A DNA stretch of 64,000 nt from Thermoleophilaceae bacterium (lineage in GTDB: Bacteria > Actinomycetota > Thermoleophilia > Solirubrobacterales > Thermoleophilaceae). Positions 41,800-49,423 of the stretch are shown here, in pieces. The translations under genes were made by a program, and so were the position numbers. Within the stretch, counting starts at the first letter, position 1; the number at the start of each line of letters is the position of its first letter. The notes beneath the pieces were generated by a model. That model was not told the origin of the DNA and searched no databases. It saw nothing but the letters and a program-made list of their open reading frames with translations. Location: contig JAUJOQ010000006.1 of assembly GCA_030447725.1 (NCBI GenBank), positions 94,639-158,638 on the forward strand, read 5' to 3'.

Positions 41800-42938
41800 T
41801 GGAGGCCGCCACGACCTCCTCCGCCTTCGGCCTGACCGACGAGCAGAGCGACTTCATCGCCGCCATCCGCGACTTCGCGGAACGCGAGAAGTGGGAGGTT
41901 CCCGAGGACGACCACCACTCCACCGAGGTGGCCGCCAAGATGGCCGGGCTGGGCTGGTACGGGCTACAGATCCCCGAGGAGCACGGCGGCTCGGACGGCA
42001 GCTTCCTCGATGCCTGCCTCTTCCTGGAGGAGATCGCCCGCGGCCAGATCCCCATCGGGGCCTACGGCGTGACGCTCATCTGTGTCGGAGCGCTCAACCG
42101 GTTCGGCACCGAGGAGCAGAAGAGCGATCTCCTCGCCCGCGTGGCCAGGGGCGGGACGCTCGCTATCGCGATGTCCGAGCCCGACTCGGGCTCGGACGTG
42201 GCGTCTCTGAAGCTCAAGGCTCGGTCCGTGGACGGCGAGTGGGTGCTCTCCGGCTCGAAGATGTGGTGCTCCTACGCCCACAAGGCGAGCCACACGCTGA
42301 TCGTCTGCCGCACCGGCGAGGCCTCGGAGCGCCACGAGGGGCTGTCGATGATCTTCGTGCCCCACGACGCGGAGGGCTTCACCATCACGCCGATCGACAC
42401 GATGGGCGGCCGCGAGACCAGCGAGCTGCACCTCGACGAGGTGCGCGTGCCGGGCGACGCCCTGCTCGGCGCGGAGGGCAACGGCTGGATTCAGCTGATG
42501 GGCGGCCTCAACTACGAGCGCACGATTCTCGCAGCCAGCTCACTCGGGCTGGCGCAGCGCGCCTTCGACGACACGCTGGCCTACGTGAAGGAGCGCAAGC
42601 AGTTCGGGCGCCCCGTGGGCTCCTTCCAGGCGCTCCAGCACCGCCTGGCCGACCTGGCCACCGAGCTGGCCCAGGTGCGCCTGCTGGTGCGCTGGGTCGC
42701 GAACCTGACCGATGAGGATCCCACCCGGATGTTGCCTCAGGAGGCGTCGATGGCCAAGCTCGCCGCCACGGAGCTGGCCAAGCGCTGCGCCCTCGAAGCG
42801 GTGCAGATGGCCGGTGGCTACGGGTACGCCACCGAATACCCGATGGAGCGCCACCTACGGGCAGCCGTGGTCACCACGATCTACGGCGGAACGTCGGAGA
42901 TCCAGAGGAACATCATCGCCAAGACGCTCGGCCTCTAG
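41799..42938 (+). CDS. Acyl-CoA dehydrogenase, IVD/LCAD-like active site
   Basis: A 379-residue acyl-CoA dehydrogenase starting at the ATG that overlaps the previous stop (TGATG). Motifs are IAMSEPDSGSDVASL, WVLSGSKMWCSYA and VQMAGGYGYATEYPME. The usual catalytic Glu position reads YGGTSEIQRN with Gly. A Glu is present in GGLNYERTILA, the place of the catalytic base in isovaleryl- and long-chain-type enzymes. So a branched or long substrate is likely; the exact substrate is not predictable. Confidence 0.92.
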   Translation: MEAATTSSAFGLTDEQSDFIAAIRDFAEREKWEVPEDDHHSTEVAAKMAGLGWYGLQIPEEHGGSDGSFLDACLFLEEIARGQIPIGAYGVTLICVGALNRFGTEEQKSDLLARVARGGTLAIAMSEPDSGSDVASLKLKARSVDGEWVLSGSKMWCSYAHKASHTLIVCRTGEASERHEGLSMIFVPHDAEGFTITPIDTMGGRETSELHLDEVRVPGDALLGAEGNGWIQLMGGLNYERTILAASSLGLAQRAFDDTLAYVKERKQFGRPVGSFQALQHRLADLATELAQVRLLVRWVANLTDEDPTRMLPQEASMAKLAATELAKRCALEAVQMAGGYGYATEYPMERHLRAAVVTTIYGGTSEIQRNIIAKTLGL

Positions 42939-42958
42939 ACCCGGTCGCCGGATCGCCC

Positions 42959-43708
42959 TCAGCCGGTGGTCAGCTCCACCAGGTAGTCGTTCCAGCTGCG
43001 CTCGACGTCGGCGGCCGACCGGCCGAAGGCCGCCTCGACCACCTCTGAGCCGGGCGAACCCAGAGGCGCCGAAGCGAGCTCCGTGCAGGCCGCACCTCCG
43101 CGCTCGCGCTCCAGCAGGCCGAAGACGGTGCCGCCGAGCACGAACGAGTCGCGTGCCGCCGGGGGGAAGCTCGGTCGCCCGCCCTCGCGAAGCCGGCGCA
43201 CCACGGCTGCTCGCAGGTGTGGCACTTGGCCGGCGAAGTGGGTGGCCGCCCCCTCACACACCCAGGCGTTGCGCACGTAACGCGAAAAGCTTGCCGGGGT
43301 GAAGGGCGGCGGCATGGATGCGTTGTTGGCGCCTAGCACGAGGTGCGCGTACTCGTGGCGGGGCGTTCGCGTGAGTGCCTCGCGGGAGCCGGGCACGCCC
43401 GAGGCGCGCCGTTCCAGCGCCTCCGGGGCGAGCACGTGGATCCCGCCGCGGGCGAACCACCCTGCGAAGTACCGTCTCCCGGCCGGGGCCGACACCATGC
43501 GCGCGAGCGGCAGCCACGGCGCGGCCAGCGTGAGCATCCCCGGGCGCGGATGGATCACCACCGAGATCTCCCCGGGCGCCCGGTCGAAGGTGCCCTCCAG
43601 CTCGGTGCGAAAGCGCTCCAGGTCATCCAGCACCGCATGCGCCGCGGTCGCCTGCCCGGATTCATGACGAGCCACGAAGGAGAGGCTTGTGGTCTCGACC
43701 CACGCCAT
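42959..43708 (-). CDS. Peptidase MA-like (gluzincin) protein
   Basis: A 249-residue protein with HEYAH (HExxH zinc motif, around residue 117) and a downstream Glu in WVCEGAATHFAG, the spacing of the gluzincin peptidase-MA family. The N-terminal ~110 residues resemble the domain that precedes such motifs (FRTELEGTFDRAPGEISVVI). There is no signal peptide visible, so its location is unclear. It is convergent with the acyl-CoA dehydrogenases. Substrate unknown. Confidence 0.75.
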   Translation of the reverse strand: MAWVETTSLSFVARHESGQATAAHAVLDDLERFRTELEGTFDRAPGEISVVIHPRPGMLTLAAPWLPLARMVSAPAGRRYFAGWFARGGIHVLAPEALERRASGVPGSREALTRTPRHEYAHLVLGANNASMPPPFTPASFSRYVRNAWVCEGAATHFAGQVPHLRAAVVRRLREGGRPSFPPAARDSFVLGGTVFGLLERERGGAACTELASAPLGSPGSEVVEAAFGRSAADVERSWNDYLVELTTG

Positions 43709-43729
43709 CAGGCGGGACGGTGCCGGCGG

Positions 43730-44359
43730 CTAGGCCAGTACGGGCACCGCGCCGTGCGCGATCGACTCGATCTGGGCGGCGGCGCGCTCGAACTCCTCGT
43801 CGGAGAGCACGGGGGTGCCCTCGAAGGGGAGGTCGCGGTGAAGCTCGATCCACGAGCGGCAGCCCTGGTACTCGGGACGCACCTTCACGGTGACGGGCCG
43901 CGGGATCCGGTAGGTGCGCAAGACGATCACGTGCATGGGATGACGACGCTTCCACTCGAGCCGCTTCTCCGCATAGTCGGTGGTCCAGATGTAGTAGGGC
44001 GAAAGCGCGTCGACGCAGCGCGGATCGGTGATCAGGTAGCTGGCCGCGACCTCGGCCCAGGCGCGGATGCGGACCCGGTCGGGCTGCGGAATGCCGCCGT
44101 CCTGGAGCAGTGCGCGCGCGGGCGGCTCGTCGTCGGCCCAGACACCCTCCTCGAGCGCGCGGCCCAGCTCGGGCATGTGCGAGTCGCGCACGAGGTCGTT
44201 GCGCTGATGGTCGAAAGTGGGGTAGAGGAAGAAGCGGTCGTGCTCGATCTCGAAGTGCTTGTTCTCTTCGCGGATCCCCCCCTTGCGCAGGGTGAGCAGC
44301 TGCTCGCCCTCCGCGAGAGCGCGCACGGTCACAGCCCATTCCTTGAAAGCCACTGGCAT
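43730..44359 (-). CDS. DUF1802 family protein
   Basis: A 209-residue soluble protein beginning MPVAFKEWAVTVRALAEGEQ, then LLTLRKGGIREENKHFEIEH and DRFFLYPTFDHQRNDLVRDS. This start (FKEW-x-x-x..., LxLRKGGI-x-E, FxLxPTxxHQ) is the DUF1802 signature. The family has no established function. It stands alone between the peptidase and a dehydrogenase. Confidence 0.88.
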   Translation of the reverse strand: MPVAFKEWAVTVRALAEGEQLLTLRKGGIREENKHFEIEHDRFFLYPTFDHQRNDLVRDSHMPELGRALEEGVWADDEPPARALLQDGGIPQPDRVRIRAWAEVAASYLITDPRCVDALSPYYIWTTDYAEKRLEWKRRHPMHVIVLRTYRIPRPVTVKVRPEYQGCRSWIELHRDLPFEGTPVLSDEEFERAAAQIESIAHGAVPVLA

Positions 44360-44445
44360 GAAAGAGAAACCTCCGACCGCGCCTGGGACGCTTGCTCGGG
44401 TGGATCAGCGCGGGCGGTCCATTCTTACGAACAGACCTCCCGTTT

Positions 44446-45354
44446 TCAAGGCGAATTCCGGGACCGGGCTCGAGCGGGCCGGTCGACCGCTTCGATCACG
44501 GCGGCGAAGTCACTCCCGCCGAGGCCCTTCTCGGCGGCCTCGGTGTAGAGCCTCTCGGCGCTCTCGGCCAGGCTCAGACCCGCTCCCAGCGCCCGCGCCT
44601 CGGCCAGGCAGTGGCGCACGTCCTTGAGCATGTGCTCCAGCTTGAACAGAGGCTCGAGGTCGCCAGAGAGCATCGGCCCCGCCTTCAGCGCGACCATCGC
44701 CGAGTTGCCCGAGCCCGAGGCCACGACCTCGAGGGCGCGGTCGGTGTCCAGGCCGGCCGCTCGCGCCAGGGCGAGCCCTTCGGCCAGAGCCGCGGCGTTG
44801 ACCGCCGCCAGGGTGTTGTTGATCAGCTTGACCATCGACCCATGGCCCTGGGGGCCGGCGTGCACCACGAGCTGGCCCATGGCGTCGAAGAGAGGGCGCG
44901 CTCGCTCGAAGGCGCTCTCCGGACCCCCGGCCATGATGGTGAGCGTGCCGTCCTCCGCCTTGGGGCGCGAGCCGGTGACCGGCGCGTCGAGGAAGGCGAT
45001 CCCCTTCTCGGACAGGCCGTCGGCGATCGAGCGGCTGGCGCTGGGGGCGATGGTGGACATGTCGATCGCCAGGCCGCCTTCGGGCAGGCCCTCGACCGCG
45101 CCGCCGTCGCCCAGGAGAACGGCCTCGACCTCGGGGGAGTCGGGCACCATCGAGATCACCGTGCCGGCCGCGGCAGCGGCGGCGGGGCTGTCGGCCACCG
45201 TGACGCCCTCGTGGCTCGCGGCCAGCGTCTCGGCCTTCTCGGCGGTGCGGTTCCAGGCCACCACCTCGAAGCCGGCCCGAGCCAGGTTGGCGGCCATCGG
45301 CGCCCCCATGATGCCGAGGCCGAGAAACGCCACCCGGGTCTGCTTATCGCTCAC
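44446..45354 (-). CDS. NAD(P)-dependent beta-hydroxyacid dehydrogenase
   Basis: A 302-residue enzyme of the 3-hydroxyisobutyrate/tartronate semialdehyde reductase family. The Rossmann motif VAFLGLGIMGAPMAANLARA is at the N-terminus, then the cofactor-end WNRT (suggesting NADP preference), FLDAPVTGSRPKAEDGTL (substrate block) and GSMVKLINNTLAAVN with the catalytic Lys. Length is normal. It starts 3 bases into the end of the PIN gene. Substrate not defined by sequence. Confidence 0.9.
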   Translation of the reverse strand: MSDKQTRVAFLGLGIMGAPMAANLARAGFEVVAWNRTAEKAETLAASHEGVTVADSPAAAAAAGTVISMVPDSPEVEAVLLGDGGAVEGLPEGGLAIDMSTIAPSASRSIADGLSEKGIAFLDAPVTGSRPKAEDGTLTIMAGGPESAFERARPLFDAMGQLVVHAGPQGHGSMVKLINNTLAAVNAAALAEGLALARAAGLDTDRALEVVASGSGNSAMVALKAGPMLSGDLEPLFKLEHMLKDVRHCLAEARALGAGLSLAESAERLYTEAAEKGLGGSDFAAVIEAVDRPARARSRNSP

Positions 45355-45760
45355 CCCGTCAGGTACGCGGCCTTGGCGCCTATCGCGTCGTAGGCCGGCT
45401 TGGCTCGCCGGTCGGTGCTGAGGATGCGCGCTTCGTGTTGGTGGGCGGTGGCGGCGATGAGCGCGTCGTACAGCGACCCCGGCGGACCCCGGCGGTCACC
45501 GCGCGGATGAGCGCCGACCGGGCCTCGAGGCCGCTCAACGCGAGCCACTCGGACCGAAAGCGGCGGCCGAGCGCCTCCAGCACGACGTCCGGACCGATGC
45601 GCCGGCCCTCCGGCATGCGACCCAGCGCAGCTTTCGTCTCATAGGCGACGTGGGCCACAAGCCCCACGTTCACCTCTGCCAGGGCCTCTCCGGCCTCACT
45701 GTGCGCCACGTGCCACGGCGCGAGCGCGGCGATCACTACGCTCGAGTCCGGTGCGATCAC
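45351..45760 (-). CDS. PIN-domain ribonuclease toxin (VapC-like), one-base frameshift
   Basis: From GTG 45760: VIAPDSSVVIAALAPWHVAH with the first catalytic Asp, AYETKAALGRMP with the Glu, then a frame change near 45488 and SLYDALIAATAHQHEARILS, TDRRAKPAYDAIG with the later acids. One extra G in the GGGG run restores a ~136-residue PIN domain. It overlaps the upstream AbrB-type antitoxin gene by four bases, a standard type II toxin-antitoxin layout. Confidence 0.75.
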
Positions 45761-45991
45761 CGCCGCACTCGTTCGATCGCGTCCCGAGTCTCTTCGATGG
45801 TCAGGGGCGTGAGAGGCTTCTCGGGCACGATCACCGCGGTGCCGTCCCGGTCCTCGACCCGGGCGGGGACGTCGGCCACGGTGATCTCGAGGGGCCCGTC
45901 GACCGCGGCCATCTCGAGCTGGGCCGACCCCCCGCAGCCGGAGCGCCTTGGGGACCACCAGGCGGCCCACGCCGTCGATCGCAACTCTCAT
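45757..45991 (-). CDS. AbrB/SpoVT-type antitoxin for the PIN toxin, one-base frameshift
   Basis: From ATG 45991: MRVAIDGVGRLVVPKALRLR, the swapped-hairpin DNA-binding start, then a frame change in a run of six G near 45942 and SAQLEMAAVDGPLEITVADV, PARVEDRDGTAVIVPEKPLT to the end. One G less gives a complete ~77-residue antitoxin. It should repress its own promoter and neutralise the PIN protein. Confidence 0.75.
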
Positions 45992-46149
45992 GCCAAAAAA
46001 ATACATCTCGGGCTCAGAGCACGTTCGGAGTTGTGGCGCCGCCCCCGGGCGGTCGTGGCTGATGCCCGCGTGGATGCGCTCTTCTCGCATCTCTAACCGG
46101 AAGGGCGTAGTGTGGTGCCAACGTACCCGATCTCAGTCCGGTACCTGAG

Positions 46150-46386
46150 ATGGCAGACGAACAGGCGGTCTACGAGTCGATAGCCGAGGCGATGCGTGAC
46201 TACGGCTACCGCGACGTTACGGCAGCGGTAGTGCGTGAGGTCGACGAAGGTGGTCCGGCCGCGGAGCGCCAGGGCGTCATATCGATGTTCGCCGCCCGGG
46301 AGCTGGAGAAGGCCCGGGAGTCCGGGCAGCTTCCGCCTGTGACCGCTGCGGCCGAAGAGCCACAGGGGTCACCGGATGACGGGTAG
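46150..46386 (+). CDS. Small acidic hypothetical protein
   Basis: A 78-residue acidic protein (MADEQAVYESIAEAMRDYGY, RDVTAAVVREVDEGGPAAER) with one predicted helix pair and no signal. Its end overlaps the phosphatase start by 11 bases, so they are co-transcribed. No family is recognised. Confidence 0.65.
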   Translation: MADEQAVYESIAEAMRDYGYRDVTAAVVREVDEGGPAAERQGVISMFAARELEKARESGQLPPVTAAAEEPQGSPDDG

Positions 46387-47386
46387 GGGCCGCCCCTTTC
46401 TGCGCTCGCGACGGCTTGTCGTCCTCTTGGCGGCGCTGTTCACGCTGGCGCTGGCGATCGGCGTAGGCGCGCTGGTCTTCGGATCGACGCGCGACGTTCC
46501 GCCCCCCAGGCCTGTGGCCAACCGGGCGTTTCTCTCGTCTCTCACGCCGGACAGACCGGCGGTCGTATGGGCGGTGGGTGACGGCGCGAACGGCAGCGAC
46601 AGCGCGCGAGCGCTAGCTCGACGGATCGCCGCCGACGGTCCCGACCGGATGCTGTACCTCGGCGACGTATACGACAACGGGTCGATCGAGGACTTCCGCG
46701 AGGGCTATGACACGGTCTACGGAAGGCTCGCTCCGATCACCGCACCGACGCCCGGCAACCATGAGTGGCCCGCTCACCTCCAAGGCTACGACCGGTACTG
46801 GCGGATACGCACCGGCGCACCGACGCCGCCGTGGTATGCCTTTCGGGTCGGCGGCTGGCAGCTCATCAGCCTCAACAGCGAGGCGCCGCACAGTCCCGGC
46901 TCGCCCCAGCTGCGCTGGCTCGCGTCCGAGCTACGCCGCACGCGAGGTACCTGCACGCTGGCCTTCTGGCACCGCCCCCTTCAAAGCGCCGGCCGAAACG
47001 GCGACCAGGCGGATGTGGCCCCGCTGTGGAACGCACTACGGGGGCAAGCGAAGCTCGTCATCAACGGCCATGACCACAACCTGCAGCGGTTGCGACCTCG
47101 TGACGGCATCACCGAGCTGGTCGCCGGAGCGGGAGGCAAGAACCACTACCCGCTCAAGCGGGACAAACGGGTGATCTTCGGCGACGACCACCACGACGGG
47201 GCGTTGCGCATCGCGCTCGGGCCCGGACGCGCCGAACTGTCCTTCGTCGCGGCCGACGGCACCCGCCTCGACCAGTCGACCACCAGGTGCGAGACCGATC
47301 GCGGTCTCACCCCCGGCGGCCGTCGAGCCACAAGGAGAGAGACATCAGTCCCCACAGCTGGCGACTCAGGTCCTCACGACCGGTGA
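46376..47386 (+). CDS. Secreted or anchored calcineurin-like metallophosphoesterase
   Basis: A 336-residue protein with an N-terminal signal anchor (LVVLLAALFTLALAIGVGAL). The phosphoesterase core has VGDGANGSDSA, YLGDVYDNGS, APTPGNHEW, FWHRPLQSAG and INGHDHNLQR, all five metal-ligand blocks of the purple-acid-phosphatase-like family (the first His is replaced by Gly-Ala, as in related extracellular members). Likely outside the membrane; substrate unknown. Its last ~80 bases overlap the convergent asparagine synthetase fragment. Confidence 0.85.
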   Translation: MTGRGRPFLRSRRLVVLLAALFTLALAIGVGALVFGSTRDVPPPRPVANRAFLSSLTPDRPAVVWAVGDGANGSDSARALARRIAADGPDRMLYLGDVYDNGSIEDFREGYDTVYGRLAPITAPTPGNHEWPAHLQGYDRYWRIRTGAPTPPWYAFRVGGWQLISLNSEAPHSPGSPQLRWLASELRRTRGTCTLAFWHRPLQSAGRNGDQADVAPLWNALRGQAKLVINGHDHNLQRLRPRDGITELVAGAGGKNHYPLKRDKRVIFGDDHHDGALRIALGPGRAELSFVAADGTRLDQSTTRCETDRGLTPGGRRATRRETSVPTAGDSGPHDR

Positions 47387-47561
47387 CGTGGTCCTCGAGC
47401 ACGCGGGTGACCGACTGCGGGCGCAGGTAGCCCTGCCGCCCGATCACCTCGGGCGAAAGCACCTCCCTGGCAAAGGGCACGAGCTCCCCTCGAAGCCAGG
47501 CGGCGGCAGGAATGGAGAAGCCCTGCTTGCGCCCTGCCGTCATCTCTCCGGCGGGCGCCAC
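47307..47561 (-). pseudogene. C-terminal fragment of an asparagine synthetase
   Basis: An 84-codon frame GRKQGFSIPAAAWLRGELVP, FAREVLSPEVIGRQGYLRPQ, REDLSRQLWGLMSLSLWLDG. This is the C-terminal end of an AsnB-type enzyme; the amidotransferase and synthetase core are absent upstream. The complete asnB at 57991-59880 is not its source, as the sequences differ. The fragment is a relic of a lost gene. Confidence 0.8.
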
Positions 47562-47628
47562 GACATTGCCGCGCCGCCGCCCCTACCGGCTCCTCGCGAG
47601 CCCGGCTGCAGTCCTCCTGAGGCGAAGC

Positions 47629-47668
47629 GGCCCGCCGGTGCTTACCTTCTAACCACCAGCGGGCCTTT
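47629..47668 (+). terminator. Bidirectional-type terminator hairpin
   Basis: GGCCCGC (47629-47635) pairs with GCGGGCC (47659-47665), extended by GGTG/CACC, with TTT following on the plus strand. It lies between the phosphatase/asnB fragment and the minus-strand small gene ending at 47671, a good place to stop transcription from both sides. Confidence 0.6.
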
Positions 47669-47670
47669 CG

Positions 47671-47811
47671 CTATTCGCCCTGCTCGGACTGCATGGCCTC
47701 GGCCTCGGCATCCTCGCCGTCCGACGGCGCTCCAGAAACCTCGTCTGCGTCCTCCTTGCTGGCTCGGGACTCCTCCTGCTCCTCCGTCTGGCGCTTCTCC
47801 TCATCCGTCAT
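47671..47811 (-). CDS. Very small acidic protein
   Basis: A 46-residue protein from ATG 47811 behind AAAGGAGC: MTDEEKRQTEEQEESRASKE then DADEVSGAPSDGEDAEAEAM. It is Glu/Asp/Ser-rich, unstructured, with no hydrophobic segment. The clear ribosome site and terminator support a real gene. Function unknown. Confidence 0.55.
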   Translation of the reverse strand: MTDEEKRQTEEQEESRASKEDADEVSGAPSDGEDAEAEAMQSEQGE

Positions 47812-47902
47812 CGATGCTCCTTTCTCTTGGGTTGTCTTCCCTCGCAGCTGAGCCTGTTGAAACGCTACCCTCCGCCCCCGCAGGCCCAAACTCCAAGATC
47901 GA

Positions 47903-49423
47903 TCACGCACGTCCGGGCGTGCCGTGGCCGCCGCCGCCCGGGGTCTCGATGCGCAGGCGGTCGCCGGGCTCCAGGGTGCCGGAGGCCTTGGGCTCGAGCT
48001 CCACGCCGTTCAGCAGGTTCCGCCCGGGGGTGCCCGGGCTGCCGCCGCGCGCCCCCGGCGGCCGGTGGCGGCGCCGTTCGGTGATCAGCGAGTAGCGCAT
48101 GCGCTCCAGGGCCTCGACCTCGCGCACCACTCCGTCGCCGCCGTGGTGTGCTCCCGCGCCCCCCGAGTCCCGGCGCAGCGAGTACTCGATCGCCCGCAGC
48201 GGGAACTCGAGCTCGAGCGCCTCCAGCGGCGTGTTGAGCGTGTTGCTCATGGCCACGTGCACCGCACTTGGGCCGTCGGCGTCGGCGCACGCACCCTGCC
48301 CGCCGCCGAGGGTCTCGTAATAGGTGAAGGCGTCGTTGCCCAGGGTGAGGTTGTTCATGGTGCCCTGCCCGAGGGCGCGTCCGAAGGCCCCGAGCACGAG
48401 GTCGGCGACCCGCGACGAGGTCTCCACGTTGCCGGCCGCCACGGCGGCCGGCGCCCGGGCGTTCAGCAGGCAGCCATCGGGTGCCATCACCGTGAGCGGG
48501 CGGTAGGCGCCCGCGCACGCGGGCACGTCGGGATCGCAGATCACGCGCAGCGCGAAGTAGCAGGCGGAAAGGGTCACCGCCAGCGGACAGTTGAGGTTGC
48601 CGGAATGCTGTGCGGTCGTTCCCGTGAAGTCCAGGAGCACCTCCTCGCCCGTCACCGCGGCCCGCAGCGCGACCCCGAGGTCGCCGTCTGCCGCCTCGAG
48701 CACATCGCGCGAGCAGCGCTCGCCATCCTCGATCTCCGCTATCCGGGCGCGCGTGCGCCGTTCCGCGTAGTCCTGCGTCTCCTCCATCCCGGCTTGAAGG
48801 GCCTCTGGCCCCATCCGATCGGCCAGCTCCTCGAGGCGCGCGGCCCCCGTCCTGTTGGCCGCCAGCTGAGCGCGCAGGTCGGCCTCGCGCTGGCGGGCAT
48901 CGCGCATGCGTCCAGTCAGATCGTCGAGCAGGTCGCGGTCGAGCCGGCCGCCACGGGCCAGCCGGGTGGGACCGATCACGACACCCTCGTCGGCCAGGGT
49001 GCGCGAGTCCGACGGCATGCTGCCGGGCTCGCGGGCGCCCACGTCGGCATGATGCGCCCGGCTGGCGGCGAAGCCGATCCGCTGCCGGCCCGAGAAGACG
49101 GGGGTGATCACCGTGATGTCAGGCAGGTGGGTGCCGCCGGCGAACGGGTCGTTGAGGATCCACGCGTCACCGGAACGATGGTCCTCGCCGAGCACCGCCG
49201 CCACCGCGCTGGGCATCGCTCCCAGGTGCACCGGGATGTGCTCGGCCTGCATCGCCATTCGGCCCTCCGCGTCGAAGAGGGCGGTCGAGGCGTCGCGGCG
49301 CTCCTTGATGTTGGCCGAGTGGGCCGAGCGCACGAGCACAGCACCCATCTCGTCGCAGGCGGCGCGCAGGGCGCCCAGCATCACCTGGAGGGCGATCGGG
49401 TCGAGGCGGCGGCCCGCGCTCAT
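47903..49423 (-). CDS. hyuB: N-methylhydantoinase B / oxoprolinase beta-type subunit
   Basis: A 506-residue protein of the HyuB family: DPIALQVMLGALRAACDEMG, VRSAHSANIKERRDASTALF, AMQAEHIPVHLGAMPSAV, ILNDPFAGGTHLPDITVITP and HHADVGAREPGSMPSDSR, with the C-terminal GGGGHGTPGRA. Start ATG 49423 overlaps the hyuA stop. With HyuA it forms the ATP-dependent enzyme that opens hydantoin- or 5-oxoproline-type rings. The exact substrate cannot be read. Confidence 0.93.
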   Translation of the reverse strand: MSAGRRLDPIALQVMLGALRAACDEMGAVLVRSAHSANIKERRDASTALFDAEGRMAMQAEHIPVHLGAMPSAVAAVLGEDHRSGDAWILNDPFAGGTHLPDITVITPVFSGRQRIGFAASRAHHADVGAREPGSMPSDSRTLADEGVVIGPTRLARGGRLDRDLLDDLTGRMRDARQREADLRAQLAANRTGAARLEELADRMGPEALQAGMEETQDYAERRTRARIAEIEDGERCSRDVLEAADGDLGVALRAAVTGEEVLLDFTGTTAQHSGNLNCPLAVTLSACYFALRVICDPDVPACAGAYRPLTVMAPDGCLLNARAPAAVAAGNVETSSRVADLVLGAFGRALGQGTMNNLTLGNDAFTYYETLGGGQGACADADGPSAVHVAMSNTLNTPLEALELEFPLRAIEYSLRRDSGGAGAHHGGDGVVREVEALERMRYSLITERRRHRPPGARGGSPGTPGRNLLNGVELEPKASGTLEPGDRLRIETPGGGGHGTPGRA

